DNA of 64,000 nt from Bacteroidota bacterium (GCA_009773165.1 WOUZ01000001.1:682001-746000); one strand, 5' to 3'; numbered from the stretch's first letter, positions 51,832 through 60,764 are shown. The notes: a model not told the origin generated them from the letters alone. Numbers and translations are program-made.

Positions 51832-52938
51832 ATGAAACATATCGTTTTGTTCGCCCTGGTGGCAATACTGGGATTGGCTGCTTGCAGCACCTCTAAAAAA
51901 GACCTTCCTTCTTTTAAATTAACATTGAGTGTCACCAATTTCGACGGAAAACAGGTGAAAGTACAAAAACGTGTAGGTGATGTATGGGAAGTCATCGATT
52001 CGGTTAAAGTAGAAGCCAGTGTAGCCCATCTGAAAGGTACCATAGAAACTCCTGAGATGTTGTTTGTAGCTTTTGAAGATTTACGTGGGAATGTTCCATT
52101 TTTTGCTGAAGCAAGCGAAATTACAATTAAAGCCGATCCTCAAAACTTACGTCAGGCTGAGATAAATGGCTCGCTCACGCATGAGCGTTATCAGGCTTTC
52201 ACCGATAAATTTGAAGAATTTGACGAAGTGCTCTATCAGCATTATCAAGCTTATAAATCAGCTGAAGAGGCTGCCAATGAGGAGGGACTTAAAGCTGCCG
52301 AAGCAGCCTATGAGCAAGCGGAAAAGGATAAAAAACAATTTTTGGTTGATTATGTCCGAACCAATAATAAAGATGTGGTTTCACATTACATCTTATATAG
52401 AAACACCTATCAATTTGAACTTGATGAACTTGAAGGTATGGTGGTTACCTTTGATGAAACAGTTAAATCATCGTATTTAACCGATTTATTCGATAGGGTA
52501 ATGGTATTAAAAAGTGTTGCAATTGGAATGCCATACAAGGATTTCAAACAAGCAGCGCCCAACGACAGCTTGATTAAACTTTCGGACAAAGTTGGAGCAA
52601 AGGTGTTATTGGTTGATTTTTGGGCATCATGGTGTCAGCCATGCAGGGCTGAAAACCCAAATATTGTTGCTATCTACAAAGACTTTAAAGGAAAAGGGTT
52701 TGATATTTTCGGAGTTTCGTTTGATACCGATAAAGAAAAATGGATGCAGGCTATCACCGATGATAATTTGACCTGGACACACGTTTCTGATTTAAAAGGA
52801 TGGGGTAACGAAGCCGGGAAAAAATATGGTGTTCAATCTATACCGCACAGCGTGCTCCTTGATGCAAATGGCAATATCATTGCGAAGAATCTCCGTGGTG
52901 AAGATTTACGCAATAAAATAGCCGAACTACTCAAGTAA
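51832..52938 (+). CDS. TlpA-like thioredoxin-fold lipoprotein with DUF4369-type N-terminus
   Basis: 368 residues. A lipoprotein signal (ALVAILGLAACSTSK, Cys about 19) is followed by a beta-rich DUF4369-like domain (about 25-125), a helical linker rich in Glu, Ala and Lys (about 125-200, SAEEAANEEGLKAAEAAYEQ), and a C-terminal thioredoxin-fold domain with the active site WASWCQPCRAEN (C268, C271) and the cis-Pro loop VQSIPHSVLLD. It is probably a periplasmic thiol-disulfide oxidoreductase attached to a membrane, reducing substrates such as cytochrome c apoproteins or other disulfides. It is monocistronic, with its own promoter box and a strong terminator. Confidence 0.92.
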   Translation: MKHIVLFALVAILGLAACSTSKKDLPSFKLTLSVTNFDGKQVKVQKRVGDVWEVIDSVKVEASVAHLKGTIETPEMLFVAFEDLRGNVPFFAEASEITIKADPQNLRQAEINGSLTHERYQAFTDKFEEFDEVLYQHYQAYKSAEEAANEEGLKAAEAAYEQAEKDKKQFLVDYVRTNNKDVVSHYILYRNTYQFELDELEGMVVTFDETVKSSYLTDLFDRVMVLKSVAIGMPYKDFKQAAPNDSLIKLSDKVGAKVLLVDFWASWCQPCRAENPNIVAIYKDFKGKGFDIFGVSFDTDKEKWMQAITDDNLTWTHVSDLKGWGNEAGKKYGVQSIPHSVLLDANGNIIAKNLRGEDLRNKIAELLK

Positions 52939-52957
52939 TTAATATCCAATAGTATAT

Positions 52958-52989
52958 AAAAAGAGGCATTGTTTTCAATGCCTCTTTTT
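52958..52989 (+). terminator. Intrinsic terminator of the TlpA-like gene
   Basis: Fourteen-base perfect stem AAAAAGAGGCATTG / CAATGCCTCTTTTT with a 4-base loop, ending in a T-run, 20 bases past the stop at 52938. Confidence 0.9.
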
Positions 52990-53157
52990 TTTATCTTAAT
53001 AGTGAAGGTAAACTATCCCTGATCCACTTAAATCTTGAAATGCTACATCTAAAAAGAGTAGTCATATAAACTCGATTCGAAATAGGAGGAGATTGAAATT
53101 TCAATCTTGAGTAACCTATTAATCGGATTTTCTGACAATATTTACGAATCAGCAGAT

Positions 53158-54114
53158 CTACTTTTTGTTGCTAAGTTTTGTGCGTATTTCATTCAGCATC
53201 AGCGAAGTCATGCTTTCGAGGTTAAAGGCATCACTTAGTCCCCAATCTTTTCTGGCTACACTATCATCAATGCTTGCAGGCCAGCTGTCGGCAATTGCCT
53301 GACGAAAATCAGGTTCATAAGTAATTTCAAAATCAGGCTGATGTTTGCGAATGGCTGCAGCAACTTCTTTAGGCGTAAAACTCATTCCTCCAACATTGTA
53401 ACTCGAGCGGAGACTCAGCTTTCCGGCATCGGCTTCCATTAACTGAATGGTAGCTTTGATAGCGTCATCCATAAACATCATCGGCAAGGCGGTATCTTCG
53501 CGCAGGAAGCAATTGTATCTATTGTTACGAATAGCCTCATAATAAATTTCAACAGCATAGTCAGTAGTTCCCCCACCTGCTTCGGTTTTGTAACTTATAA
53601 GGCCGGGATAACGCAAACTACGGAAGTCGACATCATAGCGCTTTTGGTAGTATTCGCCCCAGCGTTCACCCGCAAGCTTACTGATGCCATACACGGTATT
53701 TGGTTCCATTACAGTGAGTTGTGGAGTATTATACCGGGGTGTTGTTGGGCCAAACACTGCGATTGAGCTGGGCCAGAAGAGTTTTTTCACATCTGAGTCG
53801 CGCGCAAGCTCAAGGGTATTCATCAATGCGCGCATATTGATTTCCCAGGCTTGCTGTGGGATTTTCTCAGCATTGCCCGAAAGAACGGCGGCAAGATTAT
53901 AAACCTGAGTGATTTTAAACCTGACTGCAAAATGCAACAAATTGTTGTAATCCATCACATCGAGGGTGTTGAAAGGCCCACTTTCGAGGATGTCTTTTGG
54001 CGGTTGTTTGATGTCGGTGGCAAAAACATTTTCATTGCCATGTACTTTTCTCAAAGCTAAGGTAAGCTCTGATCCGATTTGCCCTGAGCAACCAATGACG
54101 AGAATACGCTCCAT
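53158..54114 (-). CDS. NAD-dependent epimerase-type L-threonine 3-dehydrogenase (probable)
   Basis: 318 residues, extended SDR fold. The Rossmann motif is VIGCSGQIGSELTLAL (residues 5-20), the strand-4 segment YNLAAVLSG, and the catalytic pair is in VYGISKLAGERWGEYY (Tyr and Lys spaced by three). The overall sequence, notably SIAVFGPTTPRYNTPQ, GLISYKTEAGGGTTDYAVEI and YNVGGMSFTPKEVAAAI, matches my memory of the GalE-like threonine dehydrogenases of Bacteroidota, which oxidise threonine to 2-amino-3-oxobutyrate. The partner kbl gene is not adjacent, so the exact substrate is likely but not certain. It has its own TAnnTTTG box 35 bases upstream. Confidence 0.88.
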   Translation of the reverse strand: MERILVIGCSGQIGSELTLALRKVHGNENVFATDIKQPPKDILESGPFNTLDVMDYNNLLHFAVRFKITQVYNLAAVLSGNAEKIPQQAWEINMRALMNTLELARDSDVKKLFWPSSIAVFGPTTPRYNTPQLTVMEPNTVYGISKLAGERWGEYYQKRYDVDFRSLRYPGLISYKTEAGGGTTDYAVEIYYEAIRNNRYNCFLREDTALPMMFMDDAIKATIQLMEADAGKLSLRSSYNVGGMSFTPKEVAAAIRKHQPDFEITYEPDFRQAIADSWPASIDDSVARKDWGLSDAFNLESMTSLMLNEIRTKLSNKK

Positions 54115-54148
54115 AAAATCTATCTGTTATTTATTTCACATTAAGTTA

Positions 54149-54156
54149 CAAATGTA
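54149..54156 (-). promoter_or_regulatory. Promoter -7 box for the threonine dehydrogenase-like gene
   Basis: TACATTTG on the minus strand, exact TAnnTTTG, 35 bases before the start at 54114. No good -33 element was identified. Confidence 0.45.
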
Positions 54157-54238
54157 GGACATTTCCTTTTCCGGTGATTGAAGCACAGACTGATTCCATG
54201 AAATTTCGTTTCTTTGCAGCCTGAAAGCATCACAAATT

Positions 54239-55723
54239 ATGACGAAGTTTCGCAATCAGGCAGAAGTTGTTGTATACAATAGCCTCAGCCGCAAGAAAGA
54301 AGTTTTTATTCCCATCAATCCTCTTCATATTGGTATGTATGTTTGCGGGCCAACCGTATATGGTGATGCACATTTGGGTCATGCCCGTGCTGCAATAACT
54401 TTTGATCTTGTTTTTCGTTATTTCTCACATTTGGGGTACAAAGTACGCTATGTGCGCAATATCACTGACGTAGGGCATCTTGAAAATGATGCCGATGAGG
54501 GTGAGGATAAAATTGCTCAAAAGGCTCGTTTAGAACAGATTGAGCCAATGGAGGTTGTGCAGTATTATACTGTTCGATACCATAAAAATATGGATCAACT
54601 CAACGTTTTACGCCCATCTATTGAGCCACATGCTTCGGGACATCTCATCGAACAGATTGCCATGGTAGAAAAGATTCTAAAGAAGGGATATGCCTACGAG
54701 GTTGATGGATCGGTGTATTTTGACGTTGAAAAGTACAGCAAAAACCACCACTACGGCATCCTTTCCGGACGGAAAATCGAAGATTTGATCAGCAATACCC
54801 GTAAACTCGACGGACAATCTGACAAACGAAACAGTGCTGACTTTGCTTTGTGGAAAAAAGCTGAGCCTTCTCATATCATGCGCTGGCCTTCGCCCTGGAG
54901 CGACGGATTCCCTGGCTGGCATATGGAATGCTCGGCCATGGGTTGCAAGTATTTGGGCGAACAGTTTGATATTCATGGTGGTGGCATGGACTTACTTTTC
55001 CCGCACCACGAGTCGGAAATAGCACAGTCAACCGTAGCCAACGAAAAATCGCCCGTGCGTTATTGGATGCACAACAATATGATTACCCTCAACGGACAGA
55101 AAATGGGCAAGTCGCTGGGTAATGCCATCTCACTCGACAATATTTTCGCAGGAAATCATCCTTTGCTTGAACAGGCTTACAGTCCGATGACTATCCGGTT
55201 TTTTATTTTGCAGGCCCACTACCGCAGCACCCTCGACTTTAGCAACGAAGCCCTTCAGGCAGCTGAAAAAGGATTGAAAAAACTGCTGGTGGCATCCACA
55301 ACCCTCAAAAAGCTGAAAGCTGTTAAAGGTGCTGCTGCACAAGGTATTGAAGCCATTGCCAAAGCTTGCTACGACGCCATGAACGATGACTTCAGCAGCC
55401 CTGTGGCCATTGCTACATTATTTGATGCTGTGAAACTGATCAACGCTGCAAATGATGGGTTATTGGCAATAAATGAAACCGATCTTCATCAGCTAAAACA
55501 ACTTATGGATGACTTTATATTCCATATTTTGGGAATTCAGGACGAAGAAGCAGGCTCTGATTTAGAGTTAGTGGATGGTCTGATGCAAACCATCATCAGC
55601 TTACGACAGGAAGCTCGTGTAAAAAAGGATTTTGCTACAAGTGATGTGATTCGTGACAGCCTCGGAAAACTTAATATTGTGCTGAAAGACGGTAAAGACG
55701 GTACAAGCTGGGAACTGAAATAA
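54239..55723 (+). CDS. cysS: Cysteinyl-tRNA synthetase
   Basis: 494 residues. It charges tRNA-Cys in the cytosol. The class I signatures are [20 protein letters not shown] (zinc-binding Cys and HLGH, the HIGH variant) and [13 protein letters not shown] (the KMSKS variant). Other zinc ligands lie in [14 protein letters not shown] and the histidine-rich [20 protein letters not shown]. The C-terminal DALR-like helical domain (about 370-490) is present. Length is normal. It is divergent from the threonine dehydrogenase-like gene and convergent with the glycosyltransferase gene, with only 12 bases between stops. Confidence 0.98.
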   Translation: MTKFRNQAEVVVYNSLSRKKEVFIPINPLHIGMYVCGPTVYGDAHLGHARAAITFDLVFRYFSHLGYKVRYVRNITDVGHLENDADEGEDKIAQKARLEQIEPMEVVQYYTVRYHKNMDQLNVLRPSIEPHASGHLIEQIAMVEKILKKGYAYEVDGSVYFDVEKYSKNHHYGILSGRKIEDLISNTRKLDGQSDKRNSADFALWKKAEPSHIMRWPSPWSDGFPGWHMECSAMGCKYLGEQFDIHGGGMDLLFPHHESEIAQSTVANEKSPVRYWMHNNMITLNGQKMGKSLGNAISLDNIFAGNHPLLEQAYSPMTIRFFILQAHYRSTLDFSNEALQAAEKGLKKLLVASTTLKKLKAVKGAAAQGIEAIAKACYDAMNDDFSSPVAIATLFDAVKLINAANDGLLAINETDLHQLKQLMDDFIFHILGIQDEEAGSDLELVDGLMQTIISLRQEARVKKDFATSDVIRDSLGKLNIVLKDGKDGTSWELK

Positions 55724-55735
55724 AAATACTGAATT

Positions 55736-57109
55736 TTACTCTTCCGGATGTGGGTTTTTCCGCTTTAGCAAAATCGTTTTAGTGTCAGCAAAATTTGCCA
55801 TTACTGTGAAGGCAGTGGTATCGGCGATTTTTTCTTTTTCATGCGCATGACAATAAATGTAATCGCCATTATTACTTAATGTGTTGTCAATGATGAGTTT
55901 CTTGTTGTTTGAAATTCTTTGAATATAAAAATCCAGTGCAGGATGAAATTCCCATGAGCTAACAATGGATTTTTGTTCCACGCTCGAACTTTCTGATTGA
56001 ATCATCCTTACAACTTCCTTAGTGTTGGCATCAAATTTCCATTCCAAGATGTATTTGGTATTCATATTCCTGATAAAATGATAACCCATTGGTAGCACAA
56101 AAAAGGCAAACAAAACAAGGCCAATGAACCACTCAGATTTGCGCAAATGGGATGAAAACCAATCGCTTAAATCAACACCAACATGAAATAAAGTTAATCC
56201 GGCTAAAGGGATAAAAATCAAAGCTGTCCTATCGACCGGAAAAAGTATCTGAAACACGTGAAACTGTATTACGGCAGCAGCTATCATCACAACCAACAAA
56301 GCAAAAATACGGTTAAGCCCAGATTGTTTTTTACGCAAGAGCAAGATCACTGTCAAACCAAAAAAAGCAATTATTAGCCCATGATAAATTCTTTCCCAAA
56401 ACGCTTCGCCATAATAACCCAGGTAAATGGACCTATGGATTAGTACCCGCAAAGTTGATATGATAAACCCTTGCTTTCCACCAAAATAAAGCTCTTTGTT
56501 GTCTTGTAACACCATGAGTATATCATGTATTTTATTGATGTGATGCAAGTTGAGACCCACAATCAATATGAGACCAATACCAAGCGATAAGTTTTCACGA
56601 AGAATCTCCTTTCTATAGTGCAATACAAACTCTAGCAAAAACAAGGCGAGTAAGGCAATATTCAGATTTATAAAAATGAAGTTGGAATATGCGGCCAACA
56701 GACTAAATAACATGGAGAAAAACAGATCCCTTACAAAGGGTTTCAATTGGCCCGGCTCCCGAGCTTTCACAAAAAAGTAAACAGCCATCAAACCAAAAGC
56801 CAAAGCCAGTCCATACCCACGGGCAATTGAAAAAAAGTCAATCAAATAGGGGTTGAGGAGCAACATTCCCAATCCTAAAAAGTAGAGAAAGGGGTTGTTT
56901 TTCCATGGTTTGAGCAGCAGCCAAACAGCGATTGCATAAACCAAAAATGCCAAAACATTGGGAAACCTAAGCGCCAGTTCGGAATGACTACCAGTCAACC
57001 CGATGCTTTGGCGCATCAGCCAGGTGTTGAGTAAGTGGTTGTTGGCAGTTGTTTTGAAAGGACAATCCCCCCCCCCCCCGCAGGATTTAAAATGGTATAA
57101 GTGTTGCAT
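55736..57109 (-). CDS. GT-C-type membrane glycosyltransferase, main part (frame broken at poly-G)
   Basis: The frame is open for 457 codons, but the true protein enters it only after the G-run at 57067-57079; the first ten residues of the open frame are not protein-like. It continues with TTANNHLLNTWLMRQSIGL, LRFPNVLAFLVYAIAVWLLL and about nine more hydrophobic helices, then a soluble C-terminal part of about 120 residues (from NTKYILEWKFDANTKEV). This is the layout of GT-C polyprenyl-sugar glycosyltransferases of the ArnT/PMT kind. With the 5' part at 57016-57216 the whole gene would encode about 490 residues. A glycan or lipid target at the cell surface is inferred. Confidence 0.85.
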   Translation of the reverse strand: MQHLYHFKSCGGGGDCPFKTTANNHLLNTWLMRQSIGLTGSHSELALRFPNVLAFLVYAIAVWLLLKPWKNNPFLYFLGLGMLLLNPYLIDFFSIARGYGLALAFGLMAVYFFVKAREPGQLKPFVRDLFFSMLFSLLAAYSNFIFINLNIALLALFLLEFVLHYRKEILRENLSLGIGLILIVGLNLHHINKIHDILMVLQDNKELYFGGKQGFIISTLRVLIHRSIYLGYYGEAFWERIYHGLIIAFFGLTVILLLRKKQSGLNRIFALLVVMIAAAVIQFHVFQILFPVDRTALIFIPLAGLTLFHVGVDLSDWFSSHLRKSEWFIGLVLFAFFVLPMGYHFIRNMNTKYILEWKFDANTKEVVRMIQSESSSVEQKSIVSSWEFHPALDFYIQRISNNKKLIIDNTLSNNGDYIYCHAHEKEKIADTTAFTVMANFADTKTILLKRKNPHPEE

Positions 57110-57216
57110 TCATCATGTGTGAGGCCAATAATAGATGCTCTGTAGGCAACATAAACAAAGATGCTCATAAAAAACAGAATAGCGGTAAAGGAAGTTAAAA
57201 ATGTTAGGCGCTTCAT
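57016..57216 (-). CDS. 5' part of the same glycosyltransferase, before the poly-G frameshift
   Basis: Starts MKRLTFLTSFTAILFFMSIF, a first transmembrane helix, followed by YRASIIGLTHDECNTYTILN. The Asp-Glu of THDEC is placed like the catalytic acids in the first extracytoplasmic loop of GT-C enzymes. Four Gly from the G-run follow, then the frame leaves the homologous path and stops at 57016 after IVLSKQLPTTTYSTPG. With 11 or 14 G instead of 13 the reading would continue into DCPFKTTANNHLLN. A promoter box lies 43 bases upstream. Confidence 0.8.
   Translation of the reverse strand: MKRLTFLTSFTAILFFMSIFVYVAYRASIIGLTHDECNTYTILNPAGGGGIVLSKQLPTTTYSTPG
57067..57079. repeat. Homopolymer of 13 C (13 G on the coding strand)
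   Basis: By far the longest G/C homopolymer seen in this AT-rich window. It sits inside the glycosyltransferase gene and decides its reading frame: frames need 11 or 14 G to be joined. Confidence 0.9.
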
Positions 57217-57258
57217 GGGTCGGTTTTTAATAGATATCTTTCATGGAGTTGAGTGGCG

Positions 57259-57266
57259 CAAAGGTA
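57259..57266 (-). promoter_or_regulatory. Promoter -7 box of the glycosyltransferase gene
   Basis: TACCTTTG on the minus strand, exact TAnnTTTG, 43 bases before ATG 57216; identical in sequence to the boxes of the GT5 and proline dehydrogenase genes. Confidence 0.5.
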
Positions 57267-57466
57267 GTGTTTTCAGTTTTTTTTAATTAAAATAAATAGT
57301 GACACTTTGCAATAATTCAAAGCAAATGATAAAACTGAAAAAACATCAATCAGACTTGTAATCAGTAGTGAAACTTCCATTTTTTGATACAATTCGCCTT
57401 AAATTTTTGTTGTTTTTTATAGGAAAATAGTTTAAAAAAACAGATGTAATTAGCTGTATGATAACA

Positions 57467-57655
57467 CTATATAAAACTAACTAGTTTGTTAGTAACTAGT
57501 TTGTTAGTAACTAACTGGTTAGCAATATTCTCATTGAAAAAGAGTTGATAGACAACCCCGGCAAAACCGTCGCTTTTCTTGATCCGGTTTATGAATTGTG
57601 GTTCGTTAACAAAGTTCTTAAAAGATAAACTGAAAGGTGATTTCCATGAGATCAA
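57467..57655 (-). CDS. Small ORF of doubtful status downstream of nadD
   Basis: 62 codons starting MISWKSPFSLSFKNFVNEPQ, 12 bases past the nadD stop on the same strand. The middle (FINRIKKSDGFAGVVYQLFF) looks protein-like, while the end (QLVTNKLVTNKLVSFI) is encoded by 15-base repeats. I do not recognise a family. It may be a real small gene at the end of the yicC-nadD operon, or a relic of a larger gene. The rest of the 57217-57667 gap is AT-rich and holds the glycosyltransferase promoter box. Confidence 0.3.
   Translation of the reverse strand: MISWKSPFSLSFKNFVNEPQFINRIKKSDGFAGVVYQLFFNENIANQLVTNKLVTNKLVSFI
57479..57523. repeat. Three tandem 15-bp repeats
   Basis: AACTAGTTTGTTAGT occurs twice exactly (57479-57493, 57494-57508) and once in altered form AACTAACTGGTTAGC (57509-57523). 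On the minus strand each unit encodes five residues (LVTNK type), so change in copy number would keep the frame of the small ORF. Confidence 0.8.
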
Positions 57656-57667
57656 TCTTTCTTTTGT

Positions 57668-58249
57668 TTAATTCTCAAAAATGGATTGGCGTATCATTTC
57701 GAAAACCCCTTTAGGTAAAAAGAAACGTAAATCTTTGCCCTGTTTGATGGCATCGCGGATGAAAGTGGAAGACACCTCTATCAACGGAGCTTCAATAAGT
57801 TGAACAGAAGGGTGCTTGATCAAAGGATGGTCTGAGCTGCCTTTGCGGGGATAAACGAGCAAACTGTAGCTTTTGAGAATTGCTTCATAATCTTTCCAAA
57901 GGTGGAAGTTTTCTAAACTGTCAGTTCCCGTGATAAGGTGAAAATGCATATTGGGAAACTTGATTTCCAATGCCTTGAGCGTGTCGATGGTATAAGATGG
58001 TTTTGGCATACCAAACTCGATGTCGCTCACAACAAACCGATCGAAACCCTCAACTGCTTTCTTGACCATGGCCAACCGTTTTTCTTCGGGCATGAGATCA
58101 GCTTGTGCTTTCAATGGATTATGAGGTGAAACAATGAACCATATTTCATCCAAAGAAGCGTATTCAAGCAAATAATTAGCCAACATCAGGTGGCCGTTGT
58201 GCACCGGATTGAACGAGCCGAAAAACAGACCAACATTCTTCATCTTCAA
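57668..58249 (-). CDS. nadD: Nicotinate-nucleotide adenylyltransferase
   Basis: 193 residues. It adenylates nicotinate mononucleotide in NAD synthesis. The nucleotidyltransferase motif is LFFGSFNPVHNGHLMLANYL (HxGH as H-N-G-H), followed by IWFIVSPHNPLK, LITGTDSLENFHLWKDYE and the C-terminal IEVSSTFIRDAIKQG (the I-S-S-T-x-I-R variant). Length is normal. It is the last clear gene of the yicC-gmk-oxidoreductase-nadD operon, four bases after the oxidoreductase gene. Confidence 0.96.
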   Translation of the reverse strand: MKMKNVGLFFGSFNPVHNGHLMLANYLLEYASLDEIWFIVSPHNPLKAQADLMPEEKRLAMVKKAVEGFDRFVVSDIEFGMPKPSYTIDTLKALEIKFPNMHFHLITGTDSLENFHLWKDYEAILKSYSLLVYPRKGSSDHPLIKHPSVQLIEAPLIEVSSTFIRDAIKQGKDLRFFLPKGVFEMIRQSIFEN

Positions 58250-58253
58250 TTAT

Positions 58254-59282
58254 TTAGAAACGAATCAGCATTTTGCCTTCCGACATCGCACCCAGGTAAT
58301 GTCGCAGTCCTTTTACCAGTTCATTCAAACTCACCTGAATACCAACAGGATTCAAGACTTCCTGTGAGAGGATCAATTTGGTTAGTAGTTCACTCGCTTC
58401 TTTAAGGGTTTGTGGGTTGTTGCGGGCAAACCACACATTGAGATCGAAGCCCATAATCGTTAGCTTTTTAAAGATCAGCTGTAGGGCATTGATCCCTGAA
58501 ATATCTTTTCCCGAGAGGCCGCCATAAACGATGATCTGACTGTTTTCGGGGAGGTTTTTGGCTATGATGCCAGTTTGTTCGCCGGCAACAGCATCAAAGA
58601 ATGTGGTAGGTTGATAGGTTTGCAATGCGGCCGTAATCTCTTCCTCAAAAGTTGGTTCAGAAGAAAAAATTACAGCCTTGAATCCTTTACCGGAAAGCAT
58701 TTCGGCAGTTTGTTTACGTCGGACAATAGCTACCACATCGATTCCATACATTTTACTCAATGCAAGAAGGTATTCACTTACCCTGCTGCCGGCAGCATTT
58801 ACCAGAATAGTTTTACTGTTATGATTGCGTGCTGCCTGTATCAGTCCGTAGGCTGTAAATGGGTTGACAAAAAAAACAGCAGCCTGCTCAGGCGTAAACT
58901 GATCATGCGCAGGGAGTAATTGTTCAGGACTTGCAAGCATGTATTCGGCCCATGTCCCGTCACTATCGCCCTGAGCAAAACAAGACACCTGCTTTCCAAT
59001 CCATTTGGAGGCATCCACATCTTTGCCAGTGTCCACTACAATGCCACAACCTTCAAAGCCCGGCACTGCAGGCAATGTTTTAATCACATTGTAGCCTCCT
59101 TGCATAAAAGCGATATCGGAGGGATTACATGGTGCTGCCTCCATCTTGACTAAAAGAGCTCCGGCAGGCAACGATTTCAAGCTGCGTTCTACCACTCGGA
59201 TGCTGAGTAAAGCTCTGAGGGTGTTTATGTTATAGACTGGTAATTCAGCTACCTGATATGTGAGTGGATAAGAGATTTTCAT
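58254..59282 (-). CDS. MDR-superfamily zinc-free oxidoreductase (quinone reductase-like)
   Basis: 342 residues. A GroES-like N-terminal domain (MEAAPCNPSDIAFMQGGYN, LPAVPGFEGCGIVVDTGKDV) is followed by a Rossmann NAD(P) domain (TILVNAAGSRVSEYLLALSK, an A-A-x-S-x-V-S variant of the usual G-x-G-x-x-G). There is no structural-zinc Cys cluster, so it belongs to the quinone oxidoreductase-like branch. Substrate unknown. It overlaps gmk by four bases and ends four bases before nadD, which means it is translated within a nucleotide and cofactor housekeeping operon; I do not recall it as a constant member of that operon. Confidence 0.85.
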   Translation of the reverse strand: MKISYPLTYQVAELPVYNINTLRALLSIRVVERSLKSLPAGALLVKMEAAPCNPSDIAFMQGGYNVIKTLPAVPGFEGCGIVVDTGKDVDASKWIGKQVSCFAQGDSDGTWAEYMLASPEQLLPAHDQFTPEQAAVFFVNPFTAYGLIQAARNHNSKTILVNAAGSRVSEYLLALSKMYGIDVVAIVRRKQTAEMLSGKGFKAVIFSSEPTFEEEITAALQTYQPTTFFDAVAGEQTGIIAKNLPENSQIIVYGGLSGKDISGINALQLIFKKLTIMGFDLNVWFARNNPQTLKEASELLTKLILSQEVLNPVGIQVSLNELVKGLRHYLGAMSEGKMLIRF

Positions 59283-59860
59283 GGTTTTTCAAGGAAATCT
59301 TTTACAAGAATTGTAAGTTGTTCGCGGGCAATATTTAAATCATCGTTTATGAAAACGAGGTCGAATTGTGGAGCGTATGTCATTTCCTGAGCCGCTTTTT
59401 GTACACGCTCATGGATACTGTCTTCGGCATCGCTGCAGCGGTTGCGAAGTCGTTGTTCAAGAACCTGAATCGAAGGGGCTTGTATGAAAATACTGTAAGC
59501 GATTTCTCCAAAGTGTTTTTTTATATTTATCCCACCAACAACATCTACATCAAATATCAAATGTTTTCCATTATTGAGTGCTTTGTCAACTTCTTCGAGC
59601 AGCGTACCATAAAAAACACCTTCGTATACCTCCTCCCATTCCAGAAATTCACCATTAGCTATCCGTTGTTTGAAATCCTCCTTCGTTAAAAAGAAATAAT
59701 CTTTGCCATGAACTTCATTGTCTCTTTTGGGGCGTGAGGTAGCCGAAACCGAGAATGCCAGAGAAGGAATTTGATTCAGCAGATGTTTTACAAGAGTTGT
59801 TTTGCCTGCACCTGAGGGGGCTGAAACAACCAACATTTTTCCTTTGGAAATGGATGTCAT
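59279..59860 (-). CDS. gmk: Guanylate kinase
   Basis: 193 residues from ATG 59860 (MTSISKGKMLVVSAPSGAGK), one base after the yicC stop; the longer frame to 59899 overlaps yicC and lacks similarity. It phosphorylates GMP to GDP. The P-loop is SAPSGAGKTTLVKHLL, the GMP-binding segment FSVSATSRPKRDNEVHGKDY with the usual S-x-T-S-R-x-x-R pattern (here A-T-S-R-P-K-R), then FLEWEEVYEGVFYGT and FDVDVVGGINIKKHF. Length is normal. Confidence 0.97.
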   Translation of the reverse strand: MTSISKGKMLVVSAPSGAGKTTLVKHLLNQIPSLAFSVSATSRPKRDNEVHGKDYFFLTKEDFKQRIANGEFLEWEEVYEGVFYGTLLEEVDKALNNGKHLIFDVDVVGGINIKKHFGEIAYSIFIQAPSIQVLEQRLRNRCSDAEDSIHERVQKAAQEMTYAPQFDLVFINDDLNIAREQLTILVKDFLEKP

Positions 59861-59861
59861 A

Positions 59862-60740
59862 TTAAAGCACATTAAAAAGTTGTTCCTTAATTTTCTCAAG
59901 TTCGTCCTTCATTTGCACAACAATACGTTGTATTTGGGCATCATTGGCTTTTGATCCTAATGTGTTTATTTCACGACCAATTTCCTGCACGATGAAACCC
60001 AATTTTTTACCGGCATAATCCTCATCAATAGCTTCCATGAAGTAGTTACAATGTTGCCTGAGACGCACTTTTTCTTCACTGATGTCTAACTTTTCAAGAT
60101 AATATATGAGCTCTTGCTCAAAACGGTTTGGATCGAATTTCAGATGATCGCTAACCTCCGATACGTTTTTCATCAAGCGGTTTTTAAGCAGCTCTGTTCG
60201 CTGGTTTTCAAAAGGAGTTACTTCATCTAAAAGACTGATGATCAAATTTATATGACTTAGAATATCAAGCTTTAATGCCTGACCTTCCTGCATACGAAAA
60301 GCATCGAATTCATTGAGAACTGATAAAGCAGTGGAGGTGAGTGCCTTTGATAAAGATTCAGGCAACATGACATCTCCGTCACCATTCGCAATCACGCCCG
60401 GAAATTTTAGCAATAATGAAGCCATATCCTGTGGCAATTGAATCCGAAGTGCATAGGCCATTTCATTGAGTTGCTCAAAAGCTGCTGCCGCAACTTCCCT
60501 GTCGATACGACCAACTTTTTTTAAATCCGAATCTTCAATCGTAACATAAAAGTCAACTTTTCCTCTTCTGACACTTTCAGAAATTCTGTTTCGTAAATCA
60601 AACTCCAATTGTTTCAAATCGGCAGGTAGGCGTAGGTTTAAATCTAACTGCTTACTGTTGAGTGATTTAATTTCCACTGTAATTTTTCCAGACCCCACTT
60701 GCTGGTGCTGTTTTCCATAACCTGTCATCGAACGTATCAT
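59862..60740 (-). CDS. yicC: YicC-family endoribonuclease
   Basis: 292 residues from ATG 60740 (MIRSMTGYGKQHQQVG); the frame extends to 60797 but the family always starts M-x-x-S-M-T-G. Conserved parts include EIKSLNSKQLDLNLRLP, RRGKVDFYVTIE and the C-terminal KLGFIVQEIGREINTLGSKA with acidic and basic residues of the DUF1732 domain. YicC proteins are RNA endonucleases; the cellular target in this organism is unknown. It heads the yicC-gmk operon and has a TAnnTTTG box 17-24 bases upstream. Confidence 0.95.
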   Translation of the reverse strand: MIRSMTGYGKQHQQVGSGKITVEIKSLNSKQLDLNLRLPADLKQLEFDLRNRISESVRRGKVDFYVTIEDSDLKKVGRIDREVAAAAFEQLNEMAYALRIQLPQDMASLLLKFPGVIANGDGDVMLPESLSKALTSTALSVLNEFDAFRMQEGQALKLDILSHINLIISLLDEVTPFENQRTELLKNRLMKNVSEVSDHLKFDPNRFEQELIYYLEKLDISEEKVRLRQHCNYFMEAIDEDYAGKKLGFIVQEIGREINTLGSKANDAQIQRIVVQMKDELEKIKEQLFNVL

Positions 60741-60756
60741 ACTTCTCAGTTTTTGG

Positions 60757-60764
60757 CAAATATA
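60757..60764 (-). promoter_or_regulatory. Promoter -7 box of the yicC operon
   Basis: TATATTTG on the minus strand, exact TAnnTTTG, 17 bases before the ATG at 60740, with TTTG 22 bases further upstream (60787-60790). The close spacing supports the start at 60740. Confidence 0.5.
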
